A DNA stretch of 64,000 nucleotides from Suilimivivens sp964614185 (GTDB lineage: Bacteria; Bacillota; Clostridia; Lachnospirales; Lachnospiraceae), in contig CAZTKJ010000004.1 of NCBI GenBank assembly GCA_964614185.1, forward strand, positions 52,560 through 116,559, in the 5' to 3' direction. Below the pieces are notes generated by a model. The model saw only the letters and a program-made list of their open reading frames with translations, ran no database searches and was not told where the DNA came from. The position numbers and the translations under genes are program-made. Below, in pieces: positions 7,972-16,616 of the stretch (position 1 is the stretch's first letter; the number at the start of each line of letters is the position of its first letter).

Positions 7972-9160
7972 AATAATTATTACCCGACAAAATAATCGCC
8001 TTTTATCAGTCCTGTTTGATGAACATCGTCCCATACTAATGGAAACATCTTCCCTGTTAGAGGAAGAAAGCCTCCTTGGAAATATTTATCTTGCCAGAAT
8101 AAAAGATATTGTTCCCGGTATTGGCGGTGCTTTCTTATCTGTTTCCAATGAAAAAACAGTTTATCTTTCTCTTGCAGAATGCAGTGATTTTTTATGTGCA
8201 AACAGAGTGGTGAGTGAGAAAAGTAATCTGCGCCAGCAAGATGAGATTATTATTCAGATTTCTAAGGAAGCATTAAAAACAAAACAGCCTTATGCCACAA
8301 CAAAACTCAGTCTTACAGGACAGTATTGTGTATGTAATTATTTTGGACACGGAATTCAATATTCCAGGAAATTAAAGAAAGAAATCATAGATTGCCTTGG
8401 TCAGTCAATAAAGGAAGCAGAAATACAAGGTCTAAAACAATATCAATTTATTATTCGTACGAATGTTGAGGAGCTTGAAGATCTTCAGTCTCTTTTTGAT
8501 GAGATGAAATCTTTTATTAAGGTATTTGACACCATTAAAGATACTTATGAGCATCGCACTTGTTATTCCTGTTTATATCATACAGAGCCTGAGATCATAC
8601 AATTGATAAAAAATATCTCTCTTGCTTCTTACCAGGAAATCGTAACAGATGAATCATGTGTCTATGAGCTTTTAGAAGAACACTTCCCCAATGTGACTAT
8701 TCGTTTTTATCAGGATGAAGCGCTGTCTCTTTCCAAGCTCTATAGTATTGAAACGCATCTGCGGGAAGCGCTGGATAAGAAAGTATGGCTGCCTTGTGGA
8801 GGATATCTTGTTATTGAACCTACAGAAGCCATGGTAGTTATTGATGTAAATTCCGGCAAAATGGAAAGTAAAGGCAAAAAAAGCCGGGAGTATTACATGA
8901 AAGTAAATATGGAAGCTGCGAAGGAAGTAGCAAGACAGCTTCGTATCAGGAATTATTCCGGCATGATCATGGTGGATTTTATCAATATGGATTCTGAATC
9001 GGATAATCAGCAGCTCTTATCTTGTCTGGATGCTTATCTAAAGGAGGATAGGATACCAACCAGACTGGTAGACATGACAGCACTTGGAATTGTAGAGATT
9101 ACAAGAAAGAAGGTCTATAGGCCTCTTTCCGATTTTTTTATTTCACAGGGAAATTATTAG
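7964..9160 (+). CDS. rng: Ribonuclease E/G family protein
   Basis: RNase E/G family enzymes are metal-dependent single-strand endoribonucleases acting in RNA processing and decay. The 398-residue protein has the S1-like entry region (LLGNIYLARIKDIVPGIGGAFLSV), a central domain, and the DNase I-like catalytic region with MVVIDVNSGK and MIMVDFINM, which carry the two conserved metal-binding Asp residues. The C-terminus TALGIVEITRKKVYRPL is characteristic. It is shorter than RNase E and has no scaffold domain. It lies upstream of rplU as in many Firmicutes, but a lipoprotein gene intervenes here. The N-terminal overlap with the preceding gene indicates coupling. Confidence 0.9.
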   Translation: MNKIIITRQNNRLLSVLFDEHRPILMETSSLLEEESLLGNIYLARIKDIVPGIGGAFLSVSNEKTVYLSLAECSDFLCANRVVSEKSNLRQQDEIIIQISKEALKTKQPYATTKLSLTGQYCVCNYFGHGIQYSRKLKKEIIDCLGQSIKEAEIQGLKQYQFIIRTNVEELEDLQSLFDEMKSFIKVFDTIKDTYEHRTCYSCLYHTEPEIIQLIKNISLASYQEIVTDESCVYELLEEHFPNVTIRFYQDEALSLSKLYSIETHLREALDKKVWLPCGGYLVIEPTEAMVVIDVNSGKMESKGKKSREYYMKVNMEAAKEVARQLRIRNYSGMIMVDFINMDSESDNQQLLSCLDAYLKEDRIPTRLVDMTALGIVEITRKKVYRPLSDFFISQGNY

Positions 9161-9169
9161 GTAACGCAT

Positions 9170-11845
9170 ATGAAAAAGAACAATGTTTGTAAATCAATGG
9201 AAAAATGGCTGATCATATTTTTTATAGTTCAGACTGTTATTTTATGCATGGTGGGATGTGATAAAACAGAAGACGTCAATTCTTACCAGCCTTCCACCAA
9301 GGAGCTTTCCGTGGAAAGAGCAGAGAGTTTTGTACTTACTTATGAAAGAGAAAAAAAGGATCTTGTTATTTCACTTAAGGACTGCACCTGTGAATATGAT
9401 CATGACAGAGTACAGATTTATTCTAAATGTGTGGACGATTATGAATGGACAGGTTCAAAAGCGACTTTTCCCCAATATGTATTGTATATTCAGACACCTT
9501 ATGAGACTACCCAGATCTTTCCGGTGAAAGACTTTTTTATTAATCAGGAAAGAGAGATTCTTTACATACTGCAAGAGGAGTTTTCATTTAAGTCCATACA
9601 GATCATTGATGACTTCAGAAGAAAAAAAGGCTCTGTTATTCAGTCTGAACGTATTATATTAGACAAAGATCAATTGAAAGAAATGATAGAAAAAGCTTAT
9701 AATTTTTCTGATTCCGACACTATTTTATTTGATTTGTCTTTTGAATTTATAACTCTTGAACAGGAGGATGAAAAAGATATTTTAAAAGGAGAGGCTTCCG
9801 GAATAAAACCATCTACCGAGGAAAAATATTATATTGATTTTGAATGGGATGAAGCTTCCGATGAAAGAACAGCTTCACCCTATATCCCTCGAATCTATGA
9901 TGAGGTGAAGGATAAACAGGAATTTGAAAAATGTAAAGCAGCCTATGACCGTATTGAGCAGGGAGACTTATCCATGGTCACTGTTCACAACCGCGTAAAG
10001 TCCAAATCTCTATGGGAAACATATTATAAACAGGAATTTGCCTCTCTTGAAATTGATGAAGATGCCAGCTTCAGGCGGGAGGATATCAATAAAGACGGTA
10101 TGCCGGAGCTTATTAAGCAGGATGGCAACGGAGACTGGACAGAGCATAAAAAACCCATAGACCTTATTTTCACATATCATGATGATCAAGTGGAACTGGT
10201 TTATGCAGATTTTGCAGACGCTATGGAATTTCTGTATTTATCAGATAATGGAACACTTGTGTATGAGAACACTGTACTTGGAGATCCTCAGTCTTCTGAG
10301 TTTACTAAATATTATTTTGATGAAAAGTGGCATCTTGTCTTTGAAGAATCCCTGGAGCTGCTTTATTTCCATAATGAAGATGAATGCAGCGAAGATGAAC
10401 TGTATTCCTTAAGAAGATCGTATCCTAATACTTTTGGCACTTACGGAGGCGGTTTATATTATTTACATAATCAATCAGGATACCCCCTCTCCTGCAGAGA
10501 ATTTCTGGATACCTATGAAAGCATGACGGGGCAGGAGTTTTGGGGTGATCATACTTCTTATTGGGAAATTCCTTTTGAGGAAGCCATGACAGATGAACGC
10601 TTTTATGAGTATGAGATCAGAAAAGATGATTCCGGCAATCCTTATGCTGTTATAACAGGTATTGCAGAACCATATAAAGAAGATGTGAAAGCAAATCTGC
10701 AAAGACTGACCATGAATGCTTCATGGTGGCTGGCTTTCCCTGAAACTTTAGCAGGCGTTACGGTAAGAGAGCTTGCTCCTTATGCATTCCAAAACACAGA
10801 TTTAGGATATAATTATCTTCAGCTGCCTTCCGGTCTTGCTGTTATAGGCGAACACTGCTTTGAAAATTGCGGGTTGTATGATGTGATTTTTGAAAGGAAA
10901 ACAGACAGGAGGGAATTGACCATTGGCGACAGAGCCTTTGCCGGTAATGAAAACTTATTTGGCCTATATCTGAATACCTCAAATACTTTTTGGGGAGAAG
11001 AAGTTTTTGCAGGCTGTGCAAAAAAAATATTTCTATGTTATAATTCAGAATCAGAAGAAATAGATAAAAAGCTTACAGAATATGCACATAACAATAATCT
11101 TGAAGCAGTAGAGATTCCTCTTTATTTTACAGAAGATCCTATTGTGAATTATCCGGAAACGCCTTTGGTGCTGACTCCTGAAATCAGAAATTTCTTCTAT
11201 GGAGAATCAGCTGATGATGAAAAATTCTGTTCCTTTGAGTATGACGATAATGCCTCTGACTTTGGATTTCCTGAATGGCAGCTTCCCTGTGGGGAATCTG
11301 ATGCAATGATTTGGTCTTTAGACATTACCGCTACCTCTGAACTTGCCTCTTTAGAAGAAGGAAAATATGATGCTCAAAATATGATGTATTCTGACAGAAA
11401 ACATGCGTGGGCCGAAGGAGTAGAAGGCTATGGTATTGGGGAAAGTATCAGTATAACGGAGAGCTGTGGAGATGGACGCCAGTGGCGGGGCGGCGACGTA
11501 TACTTCTATGAAGGCGATATAGAACCGGATGTTCTGGACGGTTATATACGTTATACAGAAATCTGCATTGTCAACGGCTATGCCAAAAATCAGAAAACAT
11601 GGGAAGAAAACGGACGTGTTAAAAGGCTGCTTATGTATGTGGAAGATCAGCCTTATGCTTATTTGGATTTGGAAGATACCATCTATCCCCAATATTTTAA
11701 ACTGCCCATTAACGATATCAAAGCTGCCGACTGTGTAGATGTTCATTTTAAATTTGTGATTGAAGATGTTTATCCCGGCACGAAATATGAGGACACCTGT
11801 TTAACAGGACTACAGGTGGAATTTATAGGACGGCACAGTCATTAA
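9170..11845 (+). CDS. Large lipoprotein with a BspA-type leucine-rich segment
   Basis: This 891-residue protein starts with a basic, then hydrophobic signal peptide (WLIIFFIVQTVILCMVGC) and a lipobox with Cys at residue 30, so it is probably an exported lipoprotein. Around residue 305, DINKDGMPELI resembles a calcium-binding or FG-GAP-like loop. From about 530 to 650, LAPYAFQNT, IGEHCFENCGL, IGDRAFAGNENL and EEVFAGCAKK match the LRR_5 (BspA-like) repeat pattern of [AC]F.[GN]C.L. The C-terminal 200 residues are unassigned. The gene begins 9 bases after the RNase stop with only a weak Shine-Dalgarno and ends before the L21 promoter. The function is unknown; surface binding is a guess from the repeats. 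Confidence 0.8.
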   Translation: MKKNNVCKSMEKWLIIFFIVQTVILCMVGCDKTEDVNSYQPSTKELSVERAESFVLTYEREKKDLVISLKDCTCEYDHDRVQIYSKCVDDYEWTGSKATFPQYVLYIQTPYETTQIFPVKDFFINQEREILYILQEEFSFKSIQIIDDFRRKKGSVIQSERIILDKDQLKEMIEKAYNFSDSDTILFDLSFEFITLEQEDEKDILKGEASGIKPSTEEKYYIDFEWDEASDERTASPYIPRIYDEVKDKQEFEKCKAAYDRIEQGDLSMVTVHNRVKSKSLWETYYKQEFASLEIDEDASFRREDINKDGMPELIKQDGNGDWTEHKKPIDLIFTYHDDQVELVYADFADAMEFLYLSDNGTLVYENTVLGDPQSSEFTKYYFDEKWHLVFEESLELLYFHNEDECSEDELYSLRRSYPNTFGTYGGGLYYLHNQSGYPLSCREFLDTYESMTGQEFWGDHTSYWEIPFEEAMTDERFYEYEIRKDDSGNPYAVITGIAEPYKEDVKANLQRLTMNASWWLAFPETLAGVTVRELAPYAFQNTDLGYNYLQLPSGLAVIGEHCFENCGLYDVIFERKTDRRELTIGDRAFAGNENLFGLYLNTSNTFWGEEVFAGCAKKIFLCYNSESEEIDKKLTEYAHNNNLEAVEIPLYFTEDPIVNYPETPLVLTPEIRNFFYGESADDEKFCSFEYDDNASDFGFPEWQLPCGESDAMIWSLDITATSELASLEEGKYDAQNMMYSDRKHAWAEGVEGYGIGESISITESCGDGRQWRGGDVYFYEGDIEPDVLDGYIRYTEICIVNGYAKNQKTWEENGRVKRLLMYVEDQPYAYLDLEDTIYPQYFKLPINDIKAADCVDVHFKFVIEDVYPGTKYEDTCLTGLQVEFIGRHSH

Positions 11846-11888
11846 CTGTTAGAAACCCATTTTACAGTACTATTTTTTGGAAAAACTC

Positions 11889-11918
11889 TTGACAGAATAA
11901 CACTATAAATGGTATATT
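11889..11918 (+). promoter_or_regulatory. Promoter of the rplU-prp-rpmA operon
   Basis: TTGACA at 11889-11894 and TATATT at 11913-11918 are spaced by 18 bases, directly upstream of the L21 leader. This gives the ribosomal-protein genes their own start, separate from the lipoprotein transcript. Confidence 0.7.
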
Positions 11919-11924
11919 CTATGA

Positions 11925-12005
11925 GTATGCCGCATAACGAGGCCTAAGTGCGTAATTGCCGCCGTAGTTAGCGAGTAAAATCAGTTTCGGCTGATTAGAA
12001 GGAGG
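11925..12005 (+). ncRNA. Ribosomal protein L21 leader RNA
   Basis: The stretch contains GCCGCATAACGAGGC, CTAAGTGCGTAATTGCC and GCCGTAGTTAGCGAG in the order typical of the L21 leader found upstream of rplU in Firmicutes. Complementary GGC/GCC segments allow the paired helices. The leader is thought to mediate autoregulation by L21. It ends close to the GGAGG ribosome-binding site of rplU. I recognise it by sequence; a covariance-model scan (L21_leader) would confirm the boundaries. Confidence 0.8.
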
Positions 12006-12011
12006 TGCCAT

Positions 12012-12317
12012 ATGTACGCAATCATTGCAACAGGTGGAAAACAGTATAAGGTTTCCGAAGGTGATGTGATTAAAGTAGAAAAACTGAATGCAGAGCCCGG
12101 AGATACTTTTGTTTTTGATCAGGTTATCGCTATCAGCGATAATGAGCTTAAGGTTGCCGGAGATGTAGCAAATGCCAACGTAGCTGCAACAGTTATTGAG
12201 CATGGCAAACACCGTAAGGTTATTGTTTATAAGTATAAAAGAAAAACCGGCTATCATAAGAAAAATGGTCATAGACAAGCATACACACAGGTTAAGATTG
12301 AAAAAATCAATGCTTAA
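12012..12317 (+). CDS. rplU: 50S ribosomal protein L21
   Basis: L21 is a primary 23S rRNA-binding protein of the large subunit. The 101-residue protein has the family start MYAIIATGGKQYKVSEGD and the C-terminal signature KYKRKTGYHKKNGHRQAYTQVKI. The ATG follows AAGGAGGTGCCAT. It is the first gene of rplU-prp-rpmA and is preceded by its leader RNA. Confidence 0.97.
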   Translation: MYAIIATGGKQYKVSEGDVIKVEKLNAEPGDTFVFDQVIAISDNELKVAGDVANANVAATVIEHGKHRKVIVYKYKRKTGYHKKNGHRQAYTQVKIEKINA

Positions 12318-12333
12318 TATGTAGGAACGGGTT

Positions 12334-12663
12334 ATGACAACCATTACTATTTACAAATCCCAAAATGGAGAATATAGGAGAATGACCTGTAAGGGGCATG
12401 CGGGATATGCAGCATATGGCAAGGATATTGTCTGTGCTTCAACTTCCTGTCTTACCATCAATACCATTAATTCACTGGATGAATTAGCTCATGAAAAAAT
12501 GGATATTATTACAGATGAGGAACAGGGGTTTATTGACTGCAGATTTCAGAATATACTTTCAAAAGAAGGTACATTGCTGATGGATTCTCTTGTGCTTGGA
12601 TTACAAGGCATTGCAGATAGTTACGGTGAGAAGTATTTGGAACTCAAATTTAAGGAGGTGTAA
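12334..12663 (+). CDS. prp: Ribosomal-processing cysteine protease Prp
   Basis: Prp removes the N-terminal extension of ribosomal protein L27 in Firmicutes and related groups. The 109-residue protein has the catalytic pair in the expected places: His22 in GHAGYA and Cys34 in GKDIVCAST, the same numbering as described for Staphylococcus aureus Prp. It lies between rplU and rpmA, 16 bases after rplU and 3 bases before rpmA, as is usual. The adjacent L27 carries the matching cleavage site, so the pair is probably functional. Confidence 0.92.
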   Translation: MTTITIYKSQNGEYRRMTCKGHAGYAAYGKDIVCASTSCLTINTINSLDELAHEKMDIITDEEQGFIDCRFQNILSKEGTLLMDSLVLGLQGIADSYGEKYLELKFKEV

Positions 12664-12666
12664 ACC

Positions 12667-12951
12667 ATGTTAAAGATGAACCTTCAATTTTTCGCTCATA
12701 AAAAGGGTGTTGGTTCTACCAAGAACGGCAGGGATTCTGAATCCAAGAGATTAGGTGCGAAAAGAGCTGACGGACAATTCGTAAAAGCAGGAAATATTTT
12801 ATACAGACAGCGTGGAACAAAGATTCATCCCGGTATCAATGTAGGACGTGGCGGTGATGATACTTTGTTTGCATTAGTTGATGGTGTACTTAGATTCGAA
12901 AGAAAAGGAAGAGACAAGAAACAGGCTTCCGTATATCCTGTAGAGAAATAG
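12667..12951 (+). CDS. rpmA: 50S ribosomal protein L27 with cleavable N-terminal extension
   Basis: L27 reaches the peptidyl-transferase centre with its N-terminus. The 94-residue protein starts MLKMNLQFFAHKKGVGSTKNGRDSES; the segment up to LQFF is the Firmicute extension cut by Prp before AHKKG. A second ATG at 12676 is possible, but the GGAGG at about 12653 favours the first. The mature part has the conserved GRDSESKRLGAKRADGQ and HPGxNVGRGGDDTLFA. A strong terminator follows. Confidence 0.96.
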   Translation: MLKMNLQFFAHKKGVGSTKNGRDSESKRLGAKRADGQFVKAGNILYRQRGTKIHPGINVGRGGDDTLFALVDGVLRFERKGRDKKQASVYPVEK

Positions 12952-12961
12952 TACGATGAAT

Positions 12962-13002
12962 CGGGCTTCAAACATTTCTTGGTTTGAAGTCCGTTTTTTT
13001 TA
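12962..13002 (+). terminator. Intrinsic terminator after rpmA
   Basis: A 12-bp stem (left arm 12962-12973, right arm 12982-12993, one G·T pair) with a short loop is followed by a run of eight or nine T. It separates the ribosomal genes from obg. Confidence 0.85.
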
Positions 13003-13031
13003 ACATGAGAAAGAAAGGAAAACATAACATA

Positions 13032-14327
13032 ATGTTTGCAGATAGAGCAAAGATATCTGTCCGAAGCGGTAAAGGCGGCGATGGACATGTATCCTTCCGA
13101 CGTGAAAAATTTGTTGCTAACGGCGGGCCTGATGGAGGCGATGGAGGCAATGGCGGAAGCGTCATTCTCGAAGTAGATGAGGGCCTCAATACGCTAAGCG
13201 ATTACCGGCATGTTCGCAAATATCATGCTGAAGATGGCGAAAACGGCAGTAAGCGTAACTGCCGTGGAAAAAGCGGCGCTGATTTAATCTTAAAACTGCC
13301 TGAGGGCACTGTTGTAAAAGAGTTTGAAAGCGGCAAAGTCATTACGGATATGTCAGGTGAAAACAAGCGTTTTGTACTTTTACAGGGAGGCCGTGGCGGT
13401 AATGGAAATCAGCATTATGCTACCAGTACCATGCAGGTTCCTAAATATGCCCAACCAGGTCAGCCCTCCAAAGAACTGGAATTACAGTTAGAGCTTAAAG
13501 TCATTGCAGATGTAGGTCTTGTGGGATTTCCCAATGTAGGTAAGTCCACGTTACTGACACAAGTGAGCAATGCAAGACCTCAGATTGCAAATTATCATTT
13601 TACTACCATAAATCCCCATCTTGGTGTAGTGGATCTGGATGACGCTAAAGGTTTTGTTATGGCAGATATTCCCGGATTGATCGAAGGAGCTTCTTCAGGA
13701 GTTGGTCTGGGCTTTGAATTTTTAAGGCATATTGAACGTACTAAGGTTATTATTCATATTGTGGATGCCGCTTCAACGGAAGGCAGAGATCCAATTGATG
13801 ATATTTATGCTATCTGCAAAGAACTGGAAGCTTATAACCCTGAAATAGCACAAAGACCCCAGGTAATTGCAGCCAATAAAATTGATATGATCTATGATGA
13901 TGGTACCGGAAACGATCCTATAGAAGCTCTAAAAAAAGAATTTGAACCAAAAGGGATTCAGGTATATCCCATATCGGCAGTCAGCGGTAAAGGTATCAGA
14001 GAATTACTTTATCATGTCAGAAATATGCTGGATACGGTAGATGATGCGCCGGTTATTTTTCAGCAGGAATTCTTTCCTGAATATATGCTGGGCAATGGAG
14101 ATGAGCCATATACTGTAATTTATAATGAAGAAACAGAAGAATATGTGGTTGAAGGTCCCAGAATTGAAAAAATGCTTGGATATACGAATCTTGATTCTGA
14201 AAAGGGATTTACTTTCTTTCAGAATTTCCTTAAGGTCAATGGCATTTTAGATGAATTAGAAGCCCTTGGAATTCAAGAGGGAGACACCGTACGCATGTAC
14301 GGATTGTCATTCGATTATTATAAGTAG
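13032..14327 (+). CDS. obg: GTPase ObgE/CgtA
   Basis: Obg is an essential GTPase linked to 50S subunit assembly and the stringent response. The 431-residue protein has the glycine-rich Obg domain (1-158: SGKGGDGHVSFRREK, GGPDGGDGGNGGSV), the G domain with P-loop GFPNVGKSTLL, DIPGLIEGAS and NKID, and a C-terminal OCT domain (EEYVVEGPRIEKMLGYTNL). I chose the ATG at 13032 because the family starts MFADRAKI; the upstream extension would run into the rpmA terminator. A GAAAGGAA lies 12 bases upstream. It heads an apparent unit obg-yhbY-nadD-yqeK-rsfS. Confidence 0.95.
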   Translation: MFADRAKISVRSGKGGDGHVSFRREKFVANGGPDGGDGGNGGSVILEVDEGLNTLSDYRHVRKYHAEDGENGSKRNCRGKSGADLILKLPEGTVVKEFESGKVITDMSGENKRFVLLQGGRGGNGNQHYATSTMQVPKYAQPGQPSKELELQLELKVIADVGLVGFPNVGKSTLLTQVSNARPQIANYHFTTINPHLGVVDLDDAKGFVMADIPGLIEGASSGVGLGFEFLRHIERTKVIIHIVDAASTEGRDPIDDIYAICKELEAYNPEIAQRPQVIAANKIDMIYDDGTGNDPIEALKKEFEPKGIQVYPISAVSGKGIRELLYHVRNMLDTVDDAPVIFQQEFFPEYMLGNGDEPYTVIYNEETEEYVVEGPRIEKMLGYTNLDSEKGFTFFQNFLKVNGILDELEALGIQEGDTVRMYGLSFDYYK

Positions 14328-14337
14328 GAGGAATATT

Positions 14338-14628
14338 ATGACAAGCAAACAGCGTTCTTATTTAAAAGGACTTGCAATGAATATTGACCCTGTATTTCAA
14401 ATTGGAAAATCAGGACTTACACCGGAAGTTACAGAAGCAGTCAATGAAGCTTTTAATACAAGAGAACTTATTAAACTTTCAGTCCTCAAAAACTGTTTGG
14501 AGGATCCAAAAGAAATTGCCGACATACTTGGTGAGCGGACAAAGTCTCAGGTAGTACAGGTGATTGGCAAAAAAATTATACTTTATAAGGAAAGCAAAGA
14601 CCACAAAAAAATCGAACTTCCTGTATAA
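14338..14628 (+). CDS. yhbY: YhbY family RNA-binding protein
   Basis: This 96-residue single CRM-domain protein belongs to the YhbY (YqeI) family, which associates with pre-50S ribosomal particles. Family features are LTSKQRSYLKGLA-like MTSKQRSYLKGLA, PVFQIGKSGLTPEV, ELIKLSVLKNC, and VQVIGKKIILYKES. The ATG at 14338 is preceded by AGGAGG 9 bases upstream. It follows obg by 10 bases and precedes nadD, the usual Firmicute order. Confidence 0.92.
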   Translation: MTSKQRSYLKGLAMNIDPVFQIGKSGLTPEVTEAVNEAFNTRELIKLSVLKNCLEDPKEIADILGERTKSQVVQVIGKKIILYKESKDHKKIELPV

Positions 14629-14641
14629 GAAAGCAGCAGAT

Positions 14642-15277
14642 ATGATGATTCCCCAAAAACGAATAGGTATTATGGGAGGTACCTTTAATCCAATCCATAA
14701 CGGGCATCTTCTTTTAGCCGGGCAAGCGAGAGAGTATTGCGGGCTGGATGAAGTCTTGTTCATGCCAAGCGGCAATTCTTATATGAAAGATGCTAGTGAA
14801 ATTTTAAGCGGCAGCATCCGTGTTGCCATGACAAAACTGGCAATTAAAGACAATCCCTGCTTTACGATCTCCACAATGGAAGTGGAAAGGGATGGTCCGA
14901 CCTATACTTGTGATACCTTATGTGAACTAAAAAGAATCCATGATGATGTTTTATATTATCTGATCATAGGAGAAGATACACTTTTTTCCATAGAATATTG
15001 GAAGAACTATGAAGAAGTTTTGTCCGGTTGTATTCTTACGGTTGCTTCCAGAGGAGACAGCAGCAGACAACAGATGGAAGAGAAGGCTTCTGAGCTGATA
15101 AACAAACATCATGCACAGATTGTTCTATTGCCGGAAAGAAGATGGGATATCTCCTCCACTGAAATACGAAGACGAATTGCAAAGGGAAAGTCCATCACCG
15201 ATATGGTTCCGGAAAGAGTCGCATCTTATATTCAGCTTCATCAACTGTATCAATCCCATGATTCAGATATGCATTAG
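14642..15277 (+). CDS. nadD: Nicotinate-nucleotide adenylyltransferase
   Basis: NadD adenylates nicotinate mononucleotide to deamido-NAD in NAD synthesis. The protein of about 211 residues has the nucleotidyltransferase motif GGTFNPIHNGHLLLA and the C-terminal ISSTEIRRRIAKG, equivalent to the ISxTxxR motif. The internal LIIGEDTLFSIEYWKNY also fits. The start is either 14642 or the adjacent ATG at 14645. No strong Shine-Dalgarno is present, and the start lies 13 bases after yhbY, so coupling is likely. Confidence 0.93.
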   Translation: MMIPQKRIGIMGGTFNPIHNGHLLLAGQAREYCGLDEVLFMPSGNSYMKDASEILSGSIRVAMTKLAIKDNPCFTISTMEVERDGPTYTCDTLCELKRIHDDVLYYLIIGEDTLFSIEYWKNYEEVLSGCILTVASRGDSSRQQMEEKASELINKHHAQIVLLPERRWDISSTEIRRRIAKGKSITDMVPERVASYIQLHQLYQSHDSDMH

Positions 15278-15298
15278 TACTGTTAGGGAGGCATTATT

Positions 15299-15880
15299 TT
15301 GAAATCAGACATTAAGAAAATCAAAAAATCCATGGAAAAAACATTAGATACCAAACGTTTTGAACATACCATGGGTGTTGCTTATACGGCATGTTCCCTT
15401 GCTATGTGCTATGATATAGATCTGACAAAGGCTCAGATTGCAGGTATGCTGCATGATTGTGCCAAATGTCTGAATGATGAAAAGAAAATTGAAATTTGCC
15501 AAAAACACCAAATGCCCATTCGTGATATAGAATACAAGAATCCTCATTTATTACATGCAAAAGCCGGCAGATGCCTTGCAGAAAGCAAATTTCATATTAA
15601 AGATACAGATATCCTAAATGCCATTGAAAATCATACAACGGGAAGACCTGATATGTCTGTCTTTGAAAAAATAATCTATATTGCAGATTACATTGAACCT
15701 TGCAGAGAACAGGCACCGGATCTTGCCATAGTCAGGAAAATGGCTTTCAGGGATCTTGACCAGACGCTTTTAAAGATTCTTTCAGATACTTTAAACTATT
15801 TATCAGCTTCCGGTAAAGAAATTGATCCCATGACTTTGCAAACTTATCAATCTATTTTGGAACAAACAAAAAATAATTAA
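15299..15880 (+). CDS. yqeK: HD-domain protein YqeK, Ap4A hydrolase-type
   Basis: YqeK proteins are HD-domain phosphohydrolases; members of the family symmetrically cleave diadenosine tetraphosphate to ADP. The 193-residue protein has the HD metal ligands: FEHTMGV, MLHDCAK, NPHLLHAKAG, IENHTTG and IIYIADYIEP. The start appears to be TTG at 15299, eight bases after GGGAGG; no ATG fits the conserved N-terminus. It lies between nadD and rsfS as in Bacillus and relatives. Confidence 0.9.
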   Translation: MKSDIKKIKKSMEKTLDTKRFEHTMGVAYTACSLAMCYDIDLTKAQIAGMLHDCAKCLNDEKKIEICQKHQMPIRDIEYKNPHLLHAKAGRCLAESKFHIKDTDILNAIENHTTGRPDMSVFEKIIYIADYIEPCREQAPDLAIVRKMAFRDLDQTLLKILSDTLNYLSASGKEIDPMTLQTYQSILEQTKNN

Positions 15881-15901
15881 CTTCAGGGAGGGTTTAATTA
15901 T

Positions 15902-16270
15902 ATGGTAGACCATAACACAAAAAACTTTGCCGTACTGGCGCTGGAAGCGCTGGAAGATAAAAAAGCGGAAGATATCAGCATCATTGATATCAGCGAAGTA
16001 TCTGTCATTGCAGATTATTTCATTATTGCCGCCGGAAAGAACAAAAACCAGATACAGGCCTTGTCAGATGCAGTAAATGAAAAGCTGGGACGTGCAGGAC
16101 TTCTATTAAAACAAATAGAAGGTTACAATAATGCTAATTGGATTCTGCTTGATTTCGGAGATATTATTGTTCATGTTTTTGATAAAGAAAACAGGCTTTT
16201 TTATGATTTAGAACGGATATGGAGAGATGGAAAGCAGATGGATCTGGAATCCTTTAAACAATCCTTATAA
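15902..16270 (+). CDS. rsfS: Ribosome silencing factor RsfS
   Basis: RsfS binds L14 on the large subunit and blocks 30S joining when nutrients are short. The 122-residue length is usual. Conserved features are EDISIIDISEVSVIADYFIIAAGKN, NWILLDFGDIIVHVFDKENRLFYDLERIW. The ATG follows GGGAGGG by 9 bases and lies 21 bases after yqeK. A strong hairpin follows the gene. Confidence 0.94.
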   Translation: MVDHNTKNFAVLALEALEDKKAEDISIIDISEVSVIADYFIIAAGKNKNQIQALSDAVNEKLGRAGLLLKQIEGYNNANWILLDFGDIIVHVFDKENRLFYDLERIWRDGKQMDLESFKQSL

Positions 16271-16273
16271 AGA

Positions 16274-16310
16274 AAGACGCACATTTTAAATAATGTGCGT
16301 CTTCTTGTAT
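16274..16310 (+). terminator. Terminator after rsfS, possibly bidirectional
   Basis: A perfect 12-bp stem (AAGACGCACATT at 16274-16285 and its complement at 16292-16303) with a 6-base loop lies between the convergent rsfS and DUF378 genes. The T-rich tail CTTCTTGT on the + side is moderate. Confidence 0.75.
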
Positions 16311-16315
16311 ACTGT

Positions 16316-16534
16316 TTAATGATCGGTCCGTTCGGTCCCACCTGTATACATATAGAAAGTTAGCAGATAAAGACCACTGATTCCAACTAAAGCATAAATA
16401 ATTCTTGAAACCCAGGACATATTACCGAAAACCAAGGCAACGAGGTCAAAAGAGAAAAATCCAATCAGGCCCCAGTTTACAGCACCTACGATTGCTATTG
16501 TCAGCGCAATACAATCCAAGACTTTATTGTTCAT
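16316..16534 (-). CDS. DUF378 family small membrane protein
   Basis: This 72-residue protein has two hydrophobic segments (CIALTIAIVGAVNWGLIGFF and VSRIIYALVGISGLYLLTFY) with the NWGLIGFF-FDLVA motif typical of DUF378 (YuzA-like) proteins. The function is unknown. I chose the ATG at 16534, whose upstream sequence has GGAGGTAAAAA; the longer frame starts inside that ribosome-binding site. It stands alone, convergent with rsfS and downstream of lexA. Confidence 0.82.
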   Translation of the reverse strand: MNNKVLDCIALTIAIVGAVNWGLIGFFSFDLVALVFGNMSWVSRIIYALVGISGLYLLTFYMYTGGTERTDH

Positions 16535-16616
16535 ATTTTTTACCTCCATTCATTTACAGCCTCAATCATATTCTAAACGAAATGAAGGTAAAATAAACAT
16601 CTATAATTTTCCATTA

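Noticed and set aside
11846..11878. Possible terminator after the lipoprotein gene
   Set aside because: Only a 5-bp ACTGT/ACAGT stem with a 14-base loop precedes the T run; too weak to list as a feature.
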